Assembly (NCBI GenBank): GCA_018333895.1
Contig: JAGXSJ010000018.1
Location: 1 to 46,561, forward strand
Length of the DNA: 46,561 nt
DNA from: Truepera sp.
GTDB lineage: Bacteria > Deinococcota > Deinococci > Deinococcales > Trueperaceae
Reading direction: 5' to 3'
Shown one piece after another: positions 15,038 through 22,982 of the stretch; position 1 is the stretch's first letter, and the number at the start of each line of letters is the position of its first letter. Both the position numbers and the translations under genes were made by a program. The notes under the pieces are model-generated. The model was not told the origin of the DNA and made no database searches. It saw nothing but the letters and a program-made list of their open reading frames with translations.

Positions 15038-17224
15038 ATGCTAGCAGCGTCAAGAGCCGTGCGGCGACTGGCGGGGGTCATGCTGGTGCTCGCCCTGCTG
15101 GGGATCGCCACAGCGCAAACCCGCGTGACTTTCAGCTACACCCCACCCCCTGAAGCGCCTGCCATCACCGAGATCACCGTACCCGGCTCGTTTAACGGCT
15201 GGGACACCGGCGCCATGCCGATGGCGCGCCAGATGGACGGCTCCTGGACCGTGACGGTAGAGCTCGAGCCCGGTCGCCACGAGTATAAGTTCTTCATCAA
15301 CGGCGCCTGGCCGTCTAATATGTGCAACGACCCCACCTGGGGCGACCCTGAACGCAACTTCTGGATCGACCCGGCAGCCGATGGCTGTGTGGGTGACGGC
15401 TTCGGCGGTCAGAACGCCTTCCGCGATATCGGCCTGGCCACTGTCCCTGAAGTAGGCCCCGGCGTGCTGCACAGCCCTGACAACCCGGCGCACCTCTCCC
15501 GCGCCGGCGGGCGGCTCTCGCTGCGCTTTACTGCCAACCGCGACCAGGTAGTCAGCGCCGAAGCGGTCGTAGCAGGGGTCAGCTACCCCCTGCACCGCCA
15601 GCTTGCCTACCGCGCCCGCGAAGTCTGGCGCGTAGCGCTGCCCACGGAGGCCAGCAGTTACAGCCTCCGCCTCACCACTACCGAAGGGCTGCTCGAGCTA
15701 GGCCCCTTTACCGTGCCTAACGAGCTTTTTATCGACCTGCCCTGGGTCGGCTCGGCTATCGGCTACCAGATCTTCCCCGAGCGCTTCTGGGACTCCAACC
15801 CCGCTCACGACCTCGACCAACTCGCGCAAATAGCCCTCGACACCGACTACTACCATTTCCTGTCAGAGCGCATCTGGCGCCAAACCTGGGGCGACTTAAA
15901 GCCCACCTTCACCCCCGGCTGGGGCAATGAGCTAATGCGCTTCCACTGCTGCCATCAGTACTTCGGTGGCGACCTCGACGGGATCGTCCAACGGCTCGAC
16001 CACCTCCAAGCCCTCGGCGTTACCATGATCTACCTAAACCCCATCTTCCATGCCGGCTCCGCCCACGGCTTTGATAAATTCGATCATCTCCAAGTAGCGC
16101 CCGAGTTCGGCGGCCGAGAGGCGCTACAGCGGCTCCGGGACGCGACCAGAGAGCGCGGCATGCGCCTGCTGTGGGACTTCGTCCCTAACCATGTGGGCGT
16201 CGGCCACTGGGCCTTCCAAGACGCGGTGAAAAACGGCCGGGCAAGCCCCTATTGGGATTGGTTCCGCTTCCGGGTAGAGCCAGGCCAGATCGAGGTTGGC
16301 AACGGCGAGCACTACGGTTCGTGGTGGGGTATCGGCAGCCTGCCCGAGTTAGAGACCCGCAACCCGGCGGTAATGGCTCACCTCCTTGAGGTTACCCGCT
16401 ACTGGACCGAGTTCGGCTTCGATGGCATCCGTGTCGATGTACCTAATGAGATCCGCAACCGCCAAGAGTTCTTCACCGCCTTCCGCGACACCGCCCGGGC
16501 AGTCAACCCCGAAGTCTATCTGGTCGGCGAAATCTGGCAGCGCAACCCCACCTGGCTACAAGGCAACAAGTTCGACTCGCTGATGAACTATGCCATCGGC
16601 CGTGGAGTCATCGCCCCCTTCGCCAGCGGCGCCATGGCGGGGGACAGCGCCGCCGAAGATATGGCCATCCTTTACGCCGAGTACCCGGAAGCCTCGGTAA
16701 GCATGCAATTTAATCTGATCAGCTCGCACGACACCGCTAGGCTGCTGAGCGAGATGGGCGGCGGCCCACTCTTCGCCACCCCCAGCCCAGAGAGCCTAGC
16801 TCGCCACCGCCTGGCCGCAGCCATACTCTATGCCCTACCAGGTATGCCCGTTACCTTCCAGGGCGATGAGTGCGCCTTCTTGGGTGCCGGCGGCGGACCT
16901 CGCGAAGAGAATCGCTACCCGTTGCAGTGGGGCAAGTGCAACCAGGAGATGGTCGCTCATTATCAGCAGCTCGGCACCCTCAAAAATAACCTGCCAGCCC
17001 TCGTTAGTCCGGTAATCCGCAACATCTCTGGCGCCGGCCCCCTCCTCGCCTTCCACCGCGGCGAACCCGGCCCCGGCGAGCTGTTGGCCGCTTTTAACCA
17101 CGCCGCTACGCCGCAGACGCTAGCCCTGCCCCAGGGCCAATGGCGCGACGCCGTCAGCAATGAAACGCTATCCGGCAGTCTCACCATAACAGGGTTCGGC
17201 TGGCGCTATCTGCAAAGAGAGTAA
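15038..17224 (+). CDS. Secreted alpha-amylase family (GH13) enzyme with N-terminal E-set/CBM48-like domain
   Basis: Exported alpha-glucan hydrolase of 728 residues. The signal peptide is about 1-27 (LVLALLGIATAQ). A CBM48/E-set-like domain follows (VPGSFNGWD to EYKFFINGAW, about 45-130), then a second beta domain, then the (beta/alpha)8 GH13 barrel starting near GSAIGYQIFPERFWDSN. Conserved regions: DFVPNHVG, GFDGIRVDVPNE with nucleophile D467, LVGEIWQ with acid/base E498, and ISSHDTARLL with D565. A small C-terminal beta domain ends the protein. The layout is neopullulanase/cyclomaltodextrinase-like, but substrate preference cannot be fixed. The ATG follows AAGGAGG by 6 nt. Confidence 0.94.
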   Translation: MLAASRAVRRLAGVMLVLALLGIATAQTRVTFSYTPPPEAPAITEITVPGSFNGWDTGAMPMARQMDGSWTVTVELEPGRHEYKFFINGAWPSNMCNDPTWGDPERNFWIDPAADGCVGDGFGGQNAFRDIGLATVPEVGPGVLHSPDNPAHLSRAGGRLSLRFTANRDQVVSAEAVVAGVSYPLHRQLAYRAREVWRVALPTEASSYSLRLTTTEGLLELGPFTVPNELFIDLPWVGSAIGYQIFPERFWDSNPAHDLDQLAQIALDTDYYHFLSERIWRQTWGDLKPTFTPGWGNELMRFHCCHQYFGGDLDGIVQRLDHLQALGVTMIYLNPIFHAGSAHGFDKFDHLQVAPEFGGREALQRLRDATRERGMRLLWDFVPNHVGVGHWAFQDAVKNGRASPYWDWFRFRVEPGQIEVGNGEHYGSWWGIGSLPELETRNPAVMAHLLEVTRYWTEFGFDGIRVDVPNEIRNRQEFFTAFRDTARAVNPEVYLVGEIWQRNPTWLQGNKFDSLMNYAIGRGVIAPFASGAMAGDSAAEDMAILYAEYPEASVSMQFNLISSHDTARLLSEMGGGPLFATPSPESLARHRLAAAILYALPGMPVTFQGDECAFLGAGGGPREENRYPLQWGKCNQEMVAHYQQLGTLKNNLPALVSPVIRNISGAGPLLAFHRGEPGPGELLAAFNHAATPQTLALPQGQWRDAVSNETLSGSLTITGFGWRYLQRE

Positions 17225-17241
17225 ATAAAACGAGTCCTAGC

Positions 17242-17269
17242 CTAGAGGCACGGCATGCCGTGCCTCTAG
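17242..17269. repeat. Perfect 28-bp palindrome between amylase and dNK genes
   Basis: Two 14-bp arms (CTAGAGGCACGGCA and its exact complement) meet with no spacer. As RNA this folds into a strong hairpin and may end the amylase transcript. As DNA it covers the -35 position of the TATACT promoter at 17277, so it could be an operator. Similar palindromes are dispersed repeats in other genomes. Confidence 0.85.
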
Positions 17270-17276
17270 TGGTGGT

Positions 17277-17282
17277 TATACT
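17277..17282 (+). promoter_or_regulatory. -10 box (TATACT) of the nucleoside-salvage/murE operon
   Basis: TATACT ends 6 nt before the GGAGG ribosome binding site (17289-17293) that serves the TTG start at 17300. No -35 consensus is present; that region is occupied by the palindrome. Confidence 0.5.
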
Positions 17283-17299
17283 GGGGGCGGAGGTATGAC

Positions 17300-17902
17300 T
17301 TGTCCTACATCGTCGTCGAAGGGCCTATCGGGGCCGGTAAAACCAGCTTGAGCCGCCTCCTGGCTGAGCACCTAAACGCCCGGCTAGTGCTTGAGGTGGT
17401 CGAGGAGAACCCCTTCCTGGCCCCGTTTTATCAGGATCCGGCCGGTTTTGCTTTCAAGGTGCAGGTCTTCTTTTTGCTGTCGCGCTACAAGCAGGTGCAA
17501 GACCTAGCACAGGGTGCGCTATTTTTCGAGCATACGGTGAGTGACTATCTGTTTGACAAAGACTTTATCTTCGCCTCGCTCAACCTCCAGGGCGACGAGT
17601 GGGAGCTTTATCAGGAGCTCTACCAGCAGCTTCGCCCTAGGCTGATCACTCCCGATCTGACCGTCTATCTGCGGGCCGAGCCCGACCTGCTGCTGCACCG
17701 CATCGCCAAGCGCGGGCGAGCGTTCGAGCGGAACATGGCCGCTGATTATCTGCGGCGTTTGGGCCAGGCTTATGACGATTACTTCGCCCACTACTCGGGG
17801 CCGCTACATGTGATTGAGGCAGCCGAAATCGACTTTGTGGAGCGTCCTGCCGACCGCGAGCGGCTGCTGGCCGATATCTTGCAGCTGGCCAAGGCGGCCT
17901 AA
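17300..17902 (+). CDS. Deoxynucleoside kinase 1 (deoxyguanosine/deoxyadenosine kinase family)
   Basis: Phosphorylates deoxynucleosides to 5'-monophosphates in DNA-precursor salvage. The 200 residues start with TTG, set by GGAGG 6 nt upstream. Motifs: P-loop VEGPIGAGKTS (about 5-15), the EVVEENPFL substrate region with the catalytic Glu, FEHTVSDYLFDKDFIFA (in place of the usual DRS-like motif), and the lid arginines in RIAKRGRAFE. The stop is one base before the GTG of a second family member, with which it shares an overall fold and moderate similarity. In Gram-positive and Deinococcota relatives such pairs split the substrates (dG/dA against dA/dC); which gene does which cannot be told here. 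Confidence 0.92.
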   Translation: MSYIVVEGPIGAGKTSLSRLLAEHLNARLVLEVVEENPFLAPFYQDPAGFAFKVQVFFLLSRYKQVQDLAQGALFFEHTVSDYLFDKDFIFASLNLQGDEWELYQELYQQLRPRLITPDLTVYLRAEPDLLLHRIAKRGRAFERNMAADYLRRLGQAYDDYFAHYSGPLHVIEAAEIDFVERPADRERLLADILQLAKAA

Positions 17903-17903
17903 G

Positions 17904-18539
17904 GTGTACTTGGCGGTATCCGGCAATATCGGCGTTGGCAAATCGACCATCGTGAGCCTGCTGGCTCAGGAGTATGGTCTTACACCGGTGTTCGAGGCCG
18001 TCGACGAGAACCCCTACCTAGAGGACTTCTACCGCGACATGCCCCGCTACGCCTTTCACTCGCAGATGTTCTTTTTGGCCAAGCGGCTTAAGCAGCACCT
18101 TATGCTAGTCAACCCCGGCAACCGCATTATCCAGGACCGCACCGTCTACGAAGATGCCGACGTCTTTGCCCGCAACCTCTTTGACGAGGGGGTGATGGAC
18201 CGGCGCGACTACGGCAGCTACACGTTGATGGTGACCGCCATCAAGCAGGCGCTGCGCCCTCCTGACCTGTTGTTGTACCTGCGGGCCAGCCTGCCGACTT
18301 TGCGCCAACGCATCGCCCTGCGCGGGCGGAGCTACGAGAGCGCCATTAGCGATAGCTATCTACTGCGCTTAAACGCGCTCTATGACCATTTTATCGCTCA
18401 GTACGACCTGTCGGAGGTGGTAGTTATCGACGCCGACGATCTCGACATCGTAGGACGCCCCGGCGACCGGCGGCGCCTGTTGACCATGCTGGCGCCTTAC
18501 GGGCTGGCCCGGCCGATCTTTAGCTATGACGCTGGCTGA
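17904..18539 (+). CDS. Deoxynucleoside kinase 2 (deoxyadenosine/deoxycytidine kinase family)
   Basis: Paralogue of the preceding gene, 211 residues from GTG at 17904, one base after the upstream stop. Motifs: P-loop VSGNIGVGKST, FEAVDENPYLEDFY, the classical DRT motif in IIQDRTVYEDADVFA, LYLRASLPTLRQRI, and lid RGRSYE. It keeps the DRT/DRS catalytic motif that kinase 1 has altered, which supports different substrate ranges. The C-terminus overlaps murE by 14 nt. Confidence 0.92.
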   Translation: MYLAVSGNIGVGKSTIVSLLAQEYGLTPVFEAVDENPYLEDFYRDMPRYAFHSQMFFLAKRLKQHLMLVNPGNRIIQDRTVYEDADVFARNLFDEGVMDRRDYGSYTLMVTAIKQALRPPDLLLYLRASLPTLRQRIALRGRSYESAISDSYLLRLNALYDHFIAQYDLSEVVVIDADDLDIVGRPGDRRRLLTMLAPYGLARPIFSYDAG

Positions 18540-20001
18540 GCTGGCCTTAGCCCTCGGCTGGCACGGCCCCCTGCCTAATATCGCGGTCACTGGGGTGGCG
18601 CAAGATTCGCGGCGGGTTCTGCCCGGCGCGGTGTTTGTGGCTCGAGCCGGACAGCAGCAGCACGGGAGAGGCTTCATCGCTCAGGCGTTAGCTCAAGGGG
18701 CGGTGGCGGTAGTAGCCGAGGAGGCCGCGCCAGACGACTGGCCGACAGACGTCCCGTACCTTCAGGTCGCCAATGCCAAGGCCGCCGTAGCCCGGCTCGC
18801 GGCGGCGTTTTATGGCTATCCTGCTAAAGCGCTCACTAGCATCGGCGTGACCGGCACCGACGGCAAGACCACTACCGCCTTCTTGCTGCACCACCTGCTC
18901 TCAGGGCGGTACCCGACCGGCCTCTTCTCGACTGCCGGGGTCCGCGTTAGAGATGCCGCGCTGCCGCCTTTAGCGCACTTCACCACCCCCGAAGCGCCGG
19001 AGGTACAGCAGCTGCTCGCCACCTTCCGCGACGCCGGTTGCAGCCACGCCGTGATCGAGGCTAGCTCGCACGGCTTAGCCCAACGCCGGCTGGATGAGAT
19101 TACCTACGCCGTGGCGGTGTGGACTAATCTCACCCCTGATCATCTGGATTTTCATCACAGCTTTGAGGCCTACCGCGAGGCCAAGCTACTCTTGCCGCGC
19201 CGCGCGGCGCTGAGCGTCTTAAATGCCGATGACCCGTCCTATCCCCATTTTGCTGCCGCTTCGTCACGGGTGATCAGCTACGGGCTACAGGCTGGAGCCG
19301 CCTGGCAAGCCAGCGCTATTGAGCAGACCTCCGGCCGGCTGCGCTGGCGGCTCAGCGTACAGCACGGCAGTGACGGTATCGAAGCGTTAGCCACCCTCCC
19401 CATGATCGGGCACTACAACATCTATAACGCCCTGGCCGCCCTGGCTGCGGCGCATGCTCTGGGAGTCGATCTGCACCTGTTGCTGGCGCGCTTAGCCGAT
19501 TTCCCCGGCGTGCCGGGCCGTATGCAGCTAGTCCAGAACGAACCGTTTACGGTGGTGGTAGACTTCGCTCACACCCATGCGGCTCTGACTAAGGCGCTAC
19601 AGGCGGTGCGGCTGCAAACCCGCGGGCGGCTGATCGTGGTGATCGGCGCTCCCGGCGAACGCGACCCCGGGCGGCGGGCACCCCTTGGTCAGGCCGCCGC
19701 GCAGTATGCCGATCTAGCCATCTTCACTGAAGACGACCCCCGCTCCGAAAACCTTAATGACATTCTCGAGCTAATGGTTAAGGGGGCCACCGAGGCGGGT
19801 GGGCGGCAGGGTGAGAGCTTCTGGCTAGTGCCGGATCGGCGCGAAGCGATCCGTAAAGCGCTAGCTATAGCCAAGCTGGGCGACCTGGTCTTACTGGCCG
19901 GCAAGGGGCACGAGACCACGCTTAAGCGCAGCGGTGAGACCCTCCCCTGGGATGAGGCTGCCGAAGCACAGCGGGCGTTACAAGAACTGGGCGTACAATA
20001 G
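18526..20001 (+). CDS. murE: UDP-N-acetylmuramyl-tripeptide synthetase MurE
   Basis: Adds the third, diamino residue of the peptidoglycan stem peptide to UDP-MurNAc-L-Ala-D-Glu; 491 residues, normal length. Visible: the N-terminal domain with GVAQDSRRVLPGAVFVA, the ATP-binding GVTGTDGKTTTAFLL (about 104-119), a central domain with LTPDHLDFHHSFEAYREAK (carbamylated-Lys region), and the C-terminal domain with DFAHTHAAL and GKGHETT. The specificity box is D403-D404-P405-R406 (DDPRSEN) rather than the DNPR of meso-DAP enzymes. This permits L-ornithine or lysine, as reported for Deinococcus/Thermus walls, but it does not prove it. The ATG overlaps the preceding gene by 14 nt. The pairing with nucleoside salvage is unusual. 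Confidence 0.95.
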   Translation: MTLAELALALGWHGPLPNIAVTGVAQDSRRVLPGAVFVARAGQQQHGRGFIAQALAQGAVAVVAEEAAPDDWPTDVPYLQVANAKAAVARLAAAFYGYPAKALTSIGVTGTDGKTTTAFLLHHLLSGRYPTGLFSTAGVRVRDAALPPLAHFTTPEAPEVQQLLATFRDAGCSHAVIEASSHGLAQRRLDEITYAVAVWTNLTPDHLDFHHSFEAYREAKLLLPRRAALSVLNADDPSYPHFAAASSRVISYGLQAGAAWQASAIEQTSGRLRWRLSVQHGSDGIEALATLPMIGHYNIYNALAALAAAHALGVDLHLLLARLADFPGVPGRMQLVQNEPFTVVVDFAHTHAALTKALQAVRLQTRGRLIVVIGAPGERDPGRRAPLGQAAAQYADLAIFTEDDPRSENLNDILELMVKGATEAGGRQGESFWLVPDRREAIRKALAIAKLGDLVLLAGKGHETTLKRSGETLPWDEAAEAQRALQELGVQ

Positions 20002-20004
20002 CTT

Positions 20005-21282
20005 ATGCGCATCGTCGATCTCATCGATAAGAAGCGGTACGGGGGCGCTCACGACCGCGCCGAGTTGGCAGCCTTGGTCATGGGCTACGTGCGCGGCGAG
20101 GTACCCGACTATCAGGTGGCAGCCTGGCTAATGGCGGTCTGCTGTGCCGGCATGACCCCTCAGGAGACCGCCGAACTGACCGACGTGATGGCCCGCTCGG
20201 GCGACCTGCTCGAGCTCAGTGAGCTGCCGCACACGGTCGATAAGCACTCTACTGGCGGCGTGGGCGACAAGACCAGCTTAATCGTCGCGCCGCTCTTAGC
20301 AGCCTGCGGCGCAACCGTGGCCAAAATGAGCGGGCGCGGCCTGGGGCACACCGGCGGCACGATTGATAAGCTTGAGAGCATCCCAGGCTTTCAGGCAGCG
20401 CTCGCCAGAGCGGCCTTCATGCGGCAAGCGCGCGAGGTGGGGGTGGTCATCAGCGGCCAATCTGCCGACTTGGCCCCGGCTGACGGGCTCTTGTACGCCC
20501 TGCGCGACGCCACCGCCACCGTTGCCGCGCTGCCCTTAATTGCCAGCAGCGTTATGAGCAAGAAGCTGGCGGGAGGGGCGCAAACCATCGTCTTGGACGT
20601 CAAGGTGGGGAGCGGGGCGTTCATGAAGACCATCGACGAAGCTCGCGAGCTGGCCCGGGCCATGATCGACATCGGTTCTCGCCATGGGCGCGGCATGCGG
20701 GCGGTGTTAAGCAGCATGCAGCAGCCGCTGGGCCAGGCGGTCGGCCACGCTCTGGAAGTGCAAGAGGCACTGGCCTGCCTCCGGGGTGAAGGGCCAGGCG
20801 ATTTGCTCGAGCTCTGCCTGGTGCTGGCCGAGCAGGTGCTGGAGGCCGCCGGACTGAACACTCCGCGCCAGCAGGTGATCCACGCCCTCGAGAGCGGCGC
20901 GGCACTGGCCAAGTTCCACGCCTGGATCACCGCGCAAGGCGGCGAGGTAACAGCCCTTAAGCGCCTCGAACTTGCCCCTGACCAACATCTACTGCGAGCC
21001 CTAGCCGGCGGCTACTTAGCCCGGCTCGACGCGCTGCTCATCGGCCAGAGTGTCAAGGCGCTTGGCGGCGGGCGCGATCAGAAGAGCGACCCCCTCGATC
21101 TGGGGGTGGGCGTGGTGCTGCACGCCAAGCTAGGCGACGAGGTAGCAGCCGGGGAGCCCTTGCTGACGGTCTACTATCGGGGCGGGAAAGGTCTGGATGA
21201 GGCCTTACACAGACTCACCGAGGCGATCCGCGTTAGCCCGGAACGGGTCACTCCGCCTCCCTTGGTGCTCGAGCTGCTGTGA
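20005..21282 (+). CDS. Pyrimidine-nucleoside (thymidine) phosphorylase
   Basis: Phosphorolysis of thymidine, deoxyuridine or uridine to base and (deoxy)ribose-1-phosphate; 425 residues, as in the Pdp/DeoA family. Motifs: [16 protein letters not shown] at the N-terminus, the phosphate-binding [14 protein letters not shown] (about 78-91), the signature [20 protein letters not shown], and [11 protein letters not shown]. The C-terminal PYNP domain includes [21 protein letters not shown]. The ATG follows the murE stop by 3 nt. With the two upstream kinases it makes a deoxynucleoside salvage/degradation set. Thymidine versus broad pyrimidine specificity is not decided. Confidence 0.95.
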   Translation: MRIVDLIDKKRYGGAHDRAELAALVMGYVRGEVPDYQVAAWLMAVCCAGMTPQETAELTDVMARSGDLLELSELPHTVDKHSTGGVGDKTSLIVAPLLAACGATVAKMSGRGLGHTGGTIDKLESIPGFQAALARAAFMRQAREVGVVISGQSADLAPADGLLYALRDATATVAALPLIASSVMSKKLAGGAQTIVLDVKVGSGAFMKTIDEARELARAMIDIGSRHGRGMRAVLSSMQQPLGQAVGHALEVQEALACLRGEGPGDLLELCLVLAEQVLEAAGLNTPRQQVIHALESGAALAKFHAWITAQGGEVTALKRLELAPDQHLLRALAGGYLARLDALLIGQSVKALGGGRDQKSDPLDLGVGVVLHAKLGDEVAAGEPLLTVYYRGGKGLDEALHRLTEAIRVSPERVTPPPLVLELL

Positions 21283-21671
21283 TAACCCTGCCCCGAACAG
21301 TGCGTGACGCCATCCTAGAGCAGGCCCAGGCCGCCCTGCCCTACGAGTGTGTCGGGTTGGTCGTCGGCAAGTCGTGGGAGACGGCCCGGACGCTGGCCAT
21401 CCGCAACGTGGCCGAGCAGCCCGAAACGGCCTATCTGGCCGAACCGCTGCTGCTCCTCAACGCACTCAAAGCTCTTGACGCCAACGACGAGCTGCTCCTG
21501 GCCATCTACCACTCTCACCCCCAGGGGCCGGCTACGCCCTCGACCAGCGACTTGCGGGAGGCCCGTTATGCCGTGCCGCAGCTCATCGCTGTGCCGGGAA
21601 CGGGGGCGGTGCGGGCGTTTCGGTTGACCATTGACTGCTTTGAAGAGTTGGCCGTTGCAGTGGTGCCTTAG
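21279..21671 (+). CDS. JAMM/MPN-domain (M67 family) metalloprotease-like protein
   Basis: A single-domain JAMM protein of 130 residues, starting with GTG that overlaps the phosphorylase stop by 4 nt. The zinc motif is complete: E23 in PYECVGLV, then H78-S-H80, S88 and D91 in [15 protein letters not shown]. Bacterial members cleave C-terminal extensions or ubiquitin-like (ThiS/MoaD) proteins. No such partner is visible nearby, so the substrate is unknown. The stop codon falls within the left outer arm of the inverted repeat at 21666. Confidence 0.9.
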   Translation: MITLPRTVRDAILEQAQAALPYECVGLVVGKSWETARTLAIRNVAEQPETAYLAEPLLLLNALKALDANDELLLAIYHSHPQGPATPSTSDLREARYAVPQLIAVPGTGAVRAFRLTIDCFEELAVAVVP

Positions 21672-21789
21672 CCGCTCATAGCAGGTATCATCTGGTTTGA
21701 TCCTGCGGGTGCTCGCAGGACTGCGAATCGTTCTCTATCCTGCGGTTTACTCGCAGGACGCCTTTGCAGAGATGATACCTGCGCTAAGG
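21666..21789. repeat. 124-bp nested inverted repeat, predicted three-way junction
   Basis: Outer arms: CCTTAGC (21666-21672) and GCTAAGG (21783-21789), then the perfect 13-bp pair GCAGGTATCATCT (21681-21693) and its complement (21770-21782), with an 8-nt bulge on the left. Inside are two copies of one hairpin, TCCTGCG(n)CGCAGGA, at 21701-21720 and 21738-21758. The outer arm is shared with the tRNA-spacer hairpin at 6545. Confidence 0.85.
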
Positions 21790-21847
21790 CGACTCAGTAT
21801 TTGTGAAAACCGCTATCAGTTGCTCAAAAACCCGATCGTCAGCGGGT

Positions 21848-21853
21848 TATACT
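21848..21853 (+). promoter_or_regulatory. Putative -10 (TATACT) of the DUF6671 gene
   Basis: TATACT ends 8 nt before the ATG at 21862. There is no Shine-Dalgarno between them, consistent with a leaderless transcript. No -35 match at 16-18 bp. Confidence 0.5.
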
Positions 21854-21861
21854 GCTGTTAA

Positions 21862-22722
21862 ATGTTTCCCAATGCCACCAACACCTTCTTTAGGGGCCGT
21901 GAGATGGCGCTGCTCACTAAGCACCGTAAGGAGCAGCTTATCGCCCCACTGCTCGAGCCTTTTTTGGGCAGCAAGGTTGTTCAGCTAGACGATTATGATA
22001 CCGACAACTTAGGAACCTTTACCAGAGATGTCAAGCGCACCGGGACTCAGCTTGAAACGGCTAGAAAGAAAGCCCGGATCGGCATGGAGCTAACGGGTCT
22101 GAAACTGGGCTTAGCCAGCGAAGGCAGTTTCGGGGTCGATCCATATACCGGCTTTATACCTTGGAATATCGAAGTGGTCGTCTTTATCGACGATATGCAT
22201 GGCTTGGAGATAGTTGGGGTGGCCCAAGGATCGACTAAGATTGTGCAAGAAAAGGTTGATAACCTTGAGAAGGCGCGGCGCTTGGTGGCGGATTTTGGCT
22301 TCCCTGCCAGCCAGGTCATTGTGCGACCCGACGATGGGGAAAATCCCCATTTTATTAAGGGTGTTGCCACGTGGGATCAATTTGAAGCCGTGTTTCATGA
22401 CTGTTGGCGGCTCTCCAAGCAGGGCCTGGTTTTTATTGAAAGCGATTTTAGGGCTCACGCTAATCCGGCCAGGCAAAATATGATCAGGTTGGCCGCTATC
22501 AATCTTTTGCTTAAACTACACTCGCATTGCCCGAACTGTCACGCACCGGGTTATTGGGTGACTGAAACCAAGCCCGGCCTACCCTGTGAATATTGCGGAG
22601 CGCCTACCGCTGTGTTCCGCGCGCAAATCTACCGCTGCCCGAAGTGTGACTTTTCTAAGGAGGTAGCCCGGTCAGACTTGCAGTTCGCCGATCAAGGTAG
22701 TTGCTCTTTATGCAACCCCTAA
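21862..22722 (+). CDS. DUF6671 family protein with C-terminal zinc-ribbon-like cysteines
   Basis: Function unknown; 286 residues recognised as DUF6671 from the run GREMALLTKHRKEQ, TDNLGTFTRDV, QLETARKKA and LGLASEGSFG. The N-terminal about 215 residues form a mixed alpha/beta domain. The last about 70 residues carry four CxxC pairs (CPNC, CEYC, CPKC, CSLC), a likely double zinc ribbon. The DNA looks less GC-rich and less biased than its neighbours (many A/T third positions such as AAA, TTT, GAA), hinting at transfer. It stands alone, flanked on both sides by intergenic repeats. Confidence 0.85.
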   Translation: MFPNATNTFFRGREMALLTKHRKEQLIAPLLEPFLGSKVVQLDDYDTDNLGTFTRDVKRTGTQLETARKKARIGMELTGLKLGLASEGSFGVDPYTGFIPWNIEVVVFIDDMHGLEIVGVAQGSTKIVQEKVDNLEKARRLVADFGFPASQVIVRPDDGENPHFIKGVATWDQFEAVFHDCWRLSKQGLVFIESDFRAHANPARQNMIRLAAINLLLKLHSHCPNCHAPGYWVTETKPGLPCEYCGAPTAVFRAQIYRCPKCDFSKEVARSDLQFADQGSCSLCNP

Positions 22723-22728
22723 GGCTTC

Positions 22729-22812
22729 TCCGAAAATCGGTATTCGAGTATTCGAGTATTCGAGTATTCGAGTAGGGGCGAACCTTGTGTTCGCCCTATT
22801 TTCTATTCGCCT
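22729..22812. repeat. Dispersed repeat copy A: TATTCGAG x4 plus palindrome
   Basis: CGAAAATCGG leads into four exact tandem TATTCGAG units (22741-22772), then TAGGGGCGAAC pairing across CTTGT with GTTCGCCCTA, followed by TTTTC. The hairpin plus T-run could end the DUF6671 transcript. CTATTCGCC recurs twice just after it. The rest of the gap to 22982 shows nothing recognisable. Confidence 0.8.
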
Positions 22813-22982
22813 TTCTATTCGCCCTTTTTTCTAGTAGTGAACGAGCGCTCATGGGCAATTCTCCATCACCCAGGCGGGTCATAACGGCGGGGTAATTAGC
22901 GCGAGCCGCAAAACCATAGAGCTGCCTAGGTAGCCTTAACCAGCTCACAGCAAGCTTTCTTCCCACATGTCAGGGTAAAGGC

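Noticed and set aside
22741-22772. Tandem TATTCGAG units as a CRISPR array
   Set aside because: The 8-bp units are directly adjacent without spacers, and no cas genes are present.
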